Source: Pseudomonadota bacterium
Lineage (GTDB): Bacteria > Pseudomonadota > Alphaproteobacteria > Sphingomonadales > Sphingomonadaceae
DNA: 11,648 bases
Assembly (NCBI GenBank): GCA_023413015.1
Contig: JAEZQR010000242.1
Coordinates: 1-11,648 of the forward strand
Direction of reading: 5' to 3'
Positions 6,004 to 11,648 of the stretch are shown piece after piece (position 1 is the first letter of the stretch; each line of letters opens with the position of its first letter). A program made the translations under genes and the position numbers. Under the pieces are notes generated by a model. It was not told the origin of the DNA and did not search any database. It was given only the letters and a program-made list of their open reading frames with translations.

Positions 6004-7437
6004 ATGCGCCACGCCGCCCTGCTCGCGCTCGCGCTCTGTGCCGCCGGTCCTGCCACAGCCCAGCAGCGCGGTGTAGGTGCGGTGGAGGCGCTTGGGAGCT
6101 GCGAAACCGATCTGCGCTATCTGAATCAAGTCATCGGCTGGCAGCTGCAGTGGGCGGAATCGCTGGGTACGCTCGCTACGCAGCCGGTCCAAGCGCAGAC
6201 AAAGGCGCTGGCGAACTGGACGAACGCCGCTGCCGGAATCCGTGCCGACATCGATGGGCTGCGGCAAGGAATGACAGCGGGGCGCACCGCGCACCCCGCG
6301 GTGGTCGACCGCGTGCTGGCGCAGGTGAAGGCGCTGCAGGCGCAACTCGCCGACACGCCACTCGTCGCCGAGCCCGGTTGGCGCCAGCTGCTCGAGCAAG
6401 AACTGCGTCCTGCGGTCGCCGCATATATCGACTTTCTGGGCAAGGTTTACCGCCCGCGCGCGACAAGCAAGAGCGGCCTCGCTTCGATGCCGGGTGGTGA
6501 CGCCTGCTTCGCGCAGGCGGTGACATCGTGGACGACGCTCAAGCTTTCGCCCGACGAGCTTGAGGCAACGGGCCGGTCGCTGCTGCAGGAGGCGCGGCGC
6601 GATCTTGCCCAGGCCGCTGGCGTCAGCGAGGCGAAGCTCCCGCAACTGCTCGCCGAGCTTCGTCGGGAAACGTCGAATACATCGCGCGAGGAGGTGCTTG
6701 CTGTCACACAGGCGGCGCTGCAACGTGCCCAGCAGGCGCTGCCGCGCTGGTTCAACGCCGACCAGCTGCCACCGATCATGGTTGAGCCCTACCCAGCCAG
6801 CATTGAAGCCGGTGCGGTCGCGGGCGCCTATCGCCCCGCCACTGGCGATGCGTCCGCTGCCTATGTGGTCAACCTGTCGCGTCCCGGCGAACGACGGCTG
6901 ATGGCCGAGGTCATCGCCTTCCACGAGACGCTGCCTGGCCACCACCTCAGCTTCTCGCTGCAGAAGGAGGCCGGCCGCTTCAACTCCGGCTTCGTCGAAG
7001 GCTGGGCGATCTATTCCGAATATCTCGCCGACGAGATGAAACTCTACGGCACCCCGCGCGACCGCATGGGGATGCATGCCAAGCATCTGTGGGCGGCGAG
7101 CCGGCTGATCGTCGAGCCCGGCCTGCATGTGCGCGGCTGGACGCGTCAGCAGGCTATCGACTTCATGCGGGCCAATACCGTGCTGTCGGACGCCGAGATC
7201 GCGGTGGAGGTCGACCGCTACCTCGCTTGGCCCGGCCAGTCGCTTGCCTACATGCTCGGTGCCGACCTCATCCGTCACGCCCGCGCCCGCGCCGAACGTG
7301 GGCTCGGGCCGAAGTTCGACGTGCGGGCTTTCCACGACATCGTCTTGCGCAAGGGGCCGCGCCCGTTGGCGCAGGTCGACAAGGACGTGGACGCCTGGAT
7401 CGCGTCGCTGTCGAAGCCGGTGGCGCGATCCAGCTAG
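6004..7437 (+). CDS. Secreted DUF885 family protein (putative metallopeptidase)
   Basis: The N-terminus MRHAALLALALCAAGPATA is a Sec signal peptide with probable cleavage before Gln20. No proper lipobox is present, because Leu precedes the Cys. The DUF885 signature is clear: HETLPGHHL with His307, Glu308, His313 and His314, then FVEGWAIYSEYLADEM with Glu332. These residues are thought to form a zinc site in a metallopeptidase-like fold, but the activity of most members is unproven. The tail, LRKGPRPLAQVDKDVDAWI, is typical of the family C-terminus, so the gene is complete. At 477 residues it is shorter than the roughly 550-600 I associate with the family, which suggests a compact N-terminal region. 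It starts one base after the hydrolase stop, with AAGAAGGG within 5991-5998 as ribosome site. Convergent with the glycosidase gene, 39 bp apart. Confidence 0.85.
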   Translation: MRHAALLALALCAAGPATAQQRGVGAVEALGSCETDLRYLNQVIGWQLQWAESLGTLATQPVQAQTKALANWTNAAAGIRADIDGLRQGMTAGRTAHPAVVDRVLAQVKALQAQLADTPLVAEPGWRQLLEQELRPAVAAYIDFLGKVYRPRATSKSGLASMPGGDACFAQAVTSWTTLKLSPDELEATGRSLLQEARRDLAQAAGVSEAKLPQLLAELRRETSNTSREEVLAVTQAALQRAQQALPRWFNADQLPPIMVEPYPASIEAGAVAGAYRPATGDASAAYVVNLSRPGERRLMAEVIAFHETLPGHHLSFSLQKEAGRFNSGFVEGWAIYSEYLADEMKLYGTPRDRMGMHAKHLWAASRLIVEPGLHVRGWTRQQAIDFMRANTVLSDAEIAVEVDRYLAWPGQSLAYMLGADLIRHARARAERGLGPKFDVRAFHDIVLRKGPRPLAQVDKDVDAWIASLSKPVARSS

Positions 7438-7476
7438 CAGCCCCGGTCGAGGCGGGCATCCTGTCCTGCCGTACGG

Positions 7477-8721
7477 CTAATGCCAGTCGGCGTCGGGCCG
7501 GTAGTCGCCGCTCCGCGCGGCGGCGACGATATCGGCGAGGTTCACCGGATCGCTGAACGGATCGCGGTCGAGCTCGGTCACCCGGTTCAGCCGCCGCTGC
7601 CACGTCTGCAGGGTCCGGCAGTAGACCTCGGCCGGCACGCGCTTCAGGTCGCCGTTGTGCTCGACAAGGTCGCACAGGCCGTTGTGCAGCCACTCGCCGG
7701 TATGCCAGTTCGGCATGTCGACCGCCGGGAACAGGCAGATGCCGTGCAGGTCGATCCCGCGGTCGACCGCGGCGAGCGCTTCATGCATCACGTCGTTGAG
7801 CCAGTCCTCGCGTCCTTTGCCGAGGCCGCTGGTCTCGCCAATGATCATCGGGCGGCGGTAGCGATCCCAGACGTCGCCCATCATGTCGCACAAAGGGCGG
7901 ATGCGGTCGTCGCCGGGCGGGAGCGCGACGTGCGGGCCGCCCTCGCGATACTCGGTCTGGCCGAACGAGTAGCAGTTGACCCCGACGATATCGAGGATGT
8001 CGGGCGAGCCGCCGAGCTCGGCCATGGCGCGACCCGAGATGATGTCCCAGCCGGCGAACATCAGGTCGTGGCTTTCGCGCGCGGCTTCGTCGGCGAGATC
8101 GGGCCGGTCGCGCGGCGGCACGATGTTCACCAGCGGGTCGATGTGGACGAAGCGCGCCTCCGGCTCGACCGCGCGGATGGCCTTCGCCGCCGCGATATCG
8201 GCGGCGCACAAGGCCTTCAGCAGCGCGGCGCGGTCCGCGCAACTTTTCCGGAACGGCGCGACCCAGCCCCAGGCGCCGCCCATGTCGGCGAAGAAGCTGA
8301 TCTCGTTCACCGGCGTGAAGAAGTGCGGGCCCCGCACGCGCGCGACGACATGCTCGGCCGCCGCCCGCGCATAGGCCGCGAAGCGTTCGGCAAAGCCCGG
8401 CGCGAACGGGTCGGCGTCGTCCGGGTAGCCGTAGTGGCAGAGGTCCCAGATCGGCAGGATCTTGGTGCGGTTCATCGCGGCGATCAGCGGCTCGAGCATC
8501 GAGAAGTCGTAGGCACCGCCGCGATCGACCATCGGCCACGGGATGCCCTCGCGCGCGACCGCGATGCCGTATTCGGCGAGCAACGAATAATCGCCCTGCG
8601 CATGGTCGTAATGCTGCGTCTCGGCGGCGAGGTCGCGGCGTCCCCGATCCTTCCACACGAAGGTCGAGCATTCGAAGCCGGACAGGAAGAAGGTGGGAAA
8701 GATGCCCTCGTTTGCGTCCAT
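7477..8721 (-). CDS. GH1-like (clan GH-A) glycoside hydrolase
   Basis: This 414-residue protein without a signal peptide is predicted to be cytoplasmic. It has the order of landmarks of a family 1 beta-glycosidase in divergent form: an N-terminal strand FFLSGFECST (11-20), then EGIPWPMVD, then PIWDLCHYGYPDD (90-102) in place of the usual LxHWDxP. The acid/base is probably Glu140 in FFTPVNEISF, where GH1 normally has NEP. The nucleophile is probably Glu296 in IIGETSGLG, where GH1 normally has TENG. Two catalytic glutamates at the ends of strands 4 and 7 fit clan GH-A. The natural substrate cannot be read from the sequence. No Shine-Dalgarno motif is visible before the ATG at 8721, and I find no better start. 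It is divergent from the threonine aldolase gene, with only 74 bp between the two ATGs. Confidence 0.78.
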   Translation of the reverse strand: MDANEGIFPTFFLSGFECSTFVWKDRGRRDLAAETQHYDHAQGDYSLLAEYGIAVAREGIPWPMVDRGGAYDFSMLEPLIAAMNRTKILPIWDLCHYGYPDDADPFAPGFAERFAAYARAAAEHVVARVRGPHFFTPVNEISFFADMGGAWGWVAPFRKSCADRAALLKALCAADIAAAKAIRAVEPEARFVHIDPLVNIVPPRDRPDLADEAARESHDLMFAGWDIISGRAMAELGGSPDILDIVGVNCYSFGQTEYREGGPHVALPPGDDRIRPLCDMMGDVWDRYRRPMIIGETSGLGKGREDWLNDVMHEALAAVDRGIDLHGICLFPAVDMPNWHTGEWLHNGLCDLVEHNGDLKRVPAEVYCRTLQTWQRRLNRVTELDRDPFSDPVNLADIVAAARSGDYRPDADWH

Positions 8722-8795
8722 GGAGGGCCAACGTGGCGATTTGCCTGATCGTTCCGGTCTTGCGCCATTCGCGATCAGCCGATAGCCGCAGCGTC

Positions 8796-9809
8796 ATGCG
8801 CTTCCTTTCCGACAACGCCGCTTCGGTCTGCCCCGAGATCATGGAGGCGGTCGCCGCCGCCAACGTCGCCACCGACAAGGCCTATGACGGCGATCCCTGG
8901 TCGGCGCGGCTTGACGAGGTCTTCTCCGACTTCTTCGGCACGCGCTGCCGCGTGTTCGCGGTGTCGAGCGGCACGGCGGCGAACAGCCTTGCGCTCGCCT
9001 GCCTGGTGCCGCCGTTCGGCGCGGTGGTGTGCCACCGCGAGGCGCATATCGAGGTCGACGAGTGTGGCGCCCCCGAGTTCTTCACCGGCGGCGCCAAGCT
9101 GCTGCTGTGCGAAGGCGAGCATGCCAAGCTGACGCCCGCCACCGTCGAGGCCGGCATCTCGGCGATGCGCGAGGACGTGCACCAGGTGCAGATCCGCGCG
9201 CTGTCGCTCACCAACGCCACCGAGTACGGCACCGTCTACACGCCCGACGAGGTGCGCGCGCTCACCGGGCTCGCCAAGGCGCGCGGCTGGCGCGTGCACA
9301 TGGACGGCGCACGCTTCGCGAACGCGCTCGTCCACCTCGGCTGCCATCCCGGCGACGTGACGTGGCGCGCGGGCGTCGACGTCCTGAGCTTCGGCGCGAT
9401 CAAGAACGGCGGCATGTCGGCTGAGGCGCTGGTCTTCTTCGACGAGGCGCTCGCCGTCGATCTGCCCTTCCGCCGCAAGCGCGCCGGGCAGATGCCGTCG
9501 AAGGGGCGCTTCAATGCCGCGCAGCTCATCGCCTATGTCGAAAGCGGCGCATGGCAGCGCAACGCCGAAGCGGCGAACGCCGGCGCGCGGCGGCTTGCCG
9601 AAGCGGCGGGGCCGCGCCTGACGCACCCGGTCGAGGCGAACGAGGTGTTCGTCGATCTCGGCGGCCACGGCGACCGTCTGCGCGCACAGGGCTTCAATTT
9701 CTACGACTGGGGCGCCGCCGGCTCGGGCGAGGCGCGGTTCGTCGTGTCGTGGGACCAGCGCGAGGACGAGATCGCCGCGCTGGCGGAAGCGCTGAAGTCG
9801 CTTGGCTAG
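8796..9809 (+). CDS. ltaE: Low-specificity L-threonine aldolase (PLP-dependent)
   Basis: This cytoplasmic enzyme cleaves L-threonine and L-allo-threonine to glycine and acetaldehyde. The 337-residue protein starts with the typical MRFLSDNAASVCPEIMEAV. PLP-site features follow in family order: SSGTAAN at 57-63, His80/His84 in CHREAHI, the Asp170/Arg173 pair in HMDGARFANAL, and the Schiff-base Lys203 in SFGAIKNGGMSAEALV. An in-frame ATG at 8712 would add 28 residues with no family resemblance and would run into the start of the divergent glycosidase gene, so 8796 is preferred even though no clear Shine-Dalgarno sequence precedes it. A short or absent leader is possible. Related beta-eliminating lyases and D-threonine-specific enzymes look different at the start and at the Lys motif. 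The call is confident. Confidence 0.9.
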   Translation: MRFLSDNAASVCPEIMEAVAAANVATDKAYDGDPWSARLDEVFSDFFGTRCRVFAVSSGTAANSLALACLVPPFGAVVCHREAHIEVDECGAPEFFTGGAKLLLCEGEHAKLTPATVEAGISAMREDVHQVQIRALSLTNATEYGTVYTPDEVRALTGLAKARGWRVHMDGARFANALVHLGCHPGDVTWRAGVDVLSFGAIKNGGMSAEALVFFDEALAVDLPFRRKRAGQMPSKGRFNAAQLIAYVESGAWQRNAEAANAGARRLAEAAGPRLTHPVEANEVFVDLGGHGDRLRAQGFNFYDWGAAGSGEARFVVSWDQREDEIAALAEALKSLG

Positions 9810-9849
9810 AGCTTGATCAGGGCGCGTTGAATTCACCGCCAATCCATAC

Positions 9850-9918
9850 CGTCATCCCGGCGAAGGCAGGGACCCAGGCATCCGGTTGCTCTAGGTCCCG
9901 GCCTTCGCCGGGATGACG
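9850..9918. repeat. REP-like long palindrome
   Basis: The left arm 9850-9874 and right arm 9894-9918 pair at 24 of 25 positions. The outer 18 bases (CGTCATCCCGGCGAAGGC and its exact complement) are perfect, then one A/G mismatch, then GGGACC with GGTCCC. The loop is about 19 nt and may close slightly further. It begins 40 bp after the threonine aldolase stop and ends 133 bp before the permease start. The sequence style CGTCATCCCGGCGAAGGCC is one I recall as a repeated intergenic element in proteobacterial genomes, so a dispersed REP/BIME-type repeat is likely. It may also end transcription of the aldolase gene. Copy number cannot be judged from this window. Confidence 0.75.
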
Positions 9919-9983
9919 AGTCCGTGTGAGGTGATATCGCTCTAGATCGCGGCCTGCGCCTCCGCGGCATGCGAGCCATGCGC

Positions 9984-9995
9984 AACTAGCTAGTT
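9984..9995. promoter_or_regulatory. 12-bp perfect palindrome AACTAGCTAGTT
   Basis: This perfect 12-base palindrome lies 57 bp before the permease start codon and contains two CTAG tetramers sharing no bases. The position suits an operator. No regulator or promoter boxes can be assigned. Confidence 0.35.
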
Positions 9996-10039
9996 CCGGT
10001 CGCGGCTTCCGGCGGCTATCCGTCCCGCTCAACCGTCGC

Positions 10040-10044
10040 AGGAG
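10040..10044 (+). promoter_or_regulatory. Ribosome binding site supporting a TTG start
   Basis: AGGAG at 10040-10044 lies 7 nt before the TTG at 10052. There is no in-frame ATG before the second membrane segment of the permease, so this site decides the start. Confidence 0.75.
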
Positions 10045-10051
10045 TCGCGAC

Positions 10052-10966
10052 TTGCACGCGCCGATCGACCCCGCCGCCAAGCCGAAGCTGCTGCCGACGC
10101 GCGTGCTCATCCAGTTCGCGATCGTGACGTTGATCTGGGGATCGACCTGGACAGTGATCCGCGGGCAGTTGGGCGTGGTCCCGCCGTCCTGGTCGGTGGC
10201 CTACCGCTTCCTGCTGGCGGGCGGGATGATGATTCTGTTCTGCCTCGCGACGCGTCGGTCGCTGAAGGCGACGGCGTCCGCGCACGGCTTCTACCTGCTG
10301 ATGGCGCTGTTCCAGTTCGTGATGAACTTCAACCTGGTCTACCGGGCGGAAGCCTATGTGACCTCGGGGCTCGTCGCAGTCGCCTTCGCGCTGCTGATCG
10401 TGCCCAACGCGCTGTTCGCCTGGGCCTTCCTCGGCCAACGGGTGTCGCTGCGCTTCGCCTGGGGGTCGCTGCTCGGCATCGTCGGCGTCAGCCTGCTGTT
10501 TTGGCGCGAGCTCGACACGATGGGAACGGGCGTCGGCACCGGCCTCGCGCTGACGCTGCTGGCGGTGGTCTCGGCCTCGGTCTCGAACGTCATGCAGGCG
10601 AGCGCACGCGGGCGCTCGCTCGACATCTTCACGACGCTCGCCTGGGCGATGACCTACGGCGGTCTGTTCAACGCGGCGTTCGCCTGGAGCCAGTCGGGCC
10701 CGCCGGTGATCGAGCCGACGTTCACCTATGTCGCCGGCGTCGTCTACCTCGCCGCGGCTGCCTCGGCGCTCGCCTTCGCCATCTACTACGACATGATCCG
10801 CGCGGTCGGCCCGGCGCGCGCCGCCTATTCGAGCGTGGTGGTGCCGTTCGTGGCGATGGCGCTGTCGACGTTGTTCGAAGGCTACCGCTGGACCCCGCTC
10901 GCCTTCGCCGGCGGCGCGCTCACGATCGCCGGCCTCTACATCGCCCTTCGCGCCCGCGCGCGCTAG
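10052..10966 (+). CDS. DMT superfamily (EamA) transporter
   Basis: This 304-residue inner-membrane permease has two EamA repeats of about five membrane helices each, roughly at residues 18-150 and 160-300. The first repeat opens with the hallmark FAIVTLIWGSTWTVIRGQLG and the PPSWSVAYRFLLAGG segment. Helical stretches follow at about 78-95, 103-126, 134-150, 162-181, 193-211, 225-246, 255-274 and 282-299. Members export amino acids, metabolites or drugs, or import sugars; the substrate here cannot be told. The start is TTG, backed by AGGAG 7 nt upstream, and the next in-frame Met lies within helix two. The stop TAG at 10964-10966 touches the stop of the convergent oxidoreductase gene with no base between. 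REP-like and CTAG-rich sequence lies upstream. Confidence 0.87.
   Translation: MHAPIDPAAKPKLLPTRVLIQFAIVTLIWGSTWTVIRGQLGVVPPSWSVAYRFLLAGGMMILFCLATRRSLKATASAHGFYLLMALFQFVMNFNLVYRAEAYVTSGLVAVAFALLIVPNALFAWAFLGQRVSLRFAWGSLLGIVGVSLLFWRELDTMGTGVGTGLALTLLAVVSASVSNVMQASARGRSLDIFTTLAWAMTYGGLFNAAFAWSQSGPPVIEPTFTYVAGVVYLAAAASALAFAIYYDMIRAVGPARAAYSSVVVPFVAMALSTLFEGYRWTPLAFAGGALTIAGLYIALRARAR

Positions 10967-11648
<682 letters not shown>

Noticed and set aside
6004..6060. DUF885 protein as a lipoprotein because of Cys12 in the leader
   Set aside because: The residue before Cys is Leu, which does not fit the lipobox; a signal peptidase I site ATA-Q is better.
5971..7335. 454-codon open frame on the minus strand opposite the DUF885 gene
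   Set aside because: Its translation shows no recognisable motif, while the plus strand carries the signal peptide and the HETLPGHH/EGWAIY motifs.
7480..8748. 422-codon open frame on the plus strand opposite the glycosidase gene
   Set aside because: Low-complexity Arg/Ala/Val/Asp-rich translation with no motif. The opposite strand encodes a coherent GH1-like enzyme; long antisense frames are expected in GC-rich DNA.
8712..8795. N-terminal extension of threonine aldolase from the ATG at 8712
   Set aside because: The 28 added residues do not resemble the family and overlap the start of the divergent gene; the family normally begins at MRFLSDN.
8775..9842. 355-codon minus-strand frame opposite the threonine aldolase gene
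   Set aside because: No motif and biased composition; the plus strand contains the complete PLP-enzyme signature.

Overview
The window is GC-rich, densely coded DNA with short spacers and frequent ATGA start/stop overlaps. The gene content (glutathione-dependent aromatic catabolism, secreted DUF1579 and DUF885 proteins, a CoxL/xanthine-dehydrogenase-type subunit, a TTAA-N7-TTAA CtrA-like box and a REP-like palindrome) fits an alphaproteobacterium, most likely a sphingomonad. This assignment is inferred from style and protein families, not from a database match. I see no rRNA, tRNA, CRISPR array, transposase or phage gene.

Layout: (1) Positions 1-2242, plus strand: the 3' part of S-formylglutathione hydrolase, a fumarylacetoacetate hydrolase and maleylacetoacetate isomerase, joined by two ATGA overlaps. 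This looks like one operon whose first and last products both act on glutathione chemistry. (2) Positions 2243-2677: three TTAA sequences, two of them forming a CtrA-like box, then a 75-residue protein of winged-helix-like pattern and a strong hairpin. (3) Positions 2678-3592, minus strand: a secreted beta-sandwich protein. (4) Positions 3593-7437, plus strand: a secreted DUF1579 protein, then a tightly coupled pair made of a secreted PDZ-alpha/beta hydrolase and a secreted DUF885 putative metallopeptidase. (5) Positions 7477-8721 (minus) and 8796-9809 (plus): a divergent pair, a GH1-like glycosidase and a low-specificity threonine aldolase, 74 bp apart. (6) Positions 9810-10051: a spacer with a nearly perfect 25-bp-arm palindrome and a CTAG-rich stretch. 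(7) Positions 10052-10966: a DMT/EamA permease with a TTG start. Its stop codon abuts, tail to tail, the stop of a molybdopterin-binding hydroxylase subunit that runs off the right edge.

Most of the window is ordinary housekeeping and catabolic sequence. The parts most worth a second look are the secreted PDZ-hydrolase/DUF885 pair, the CtrA-like box in front of the small unknown protein, an 11-base motif repeated exactly in three spacers, and the intergenic palindromes.
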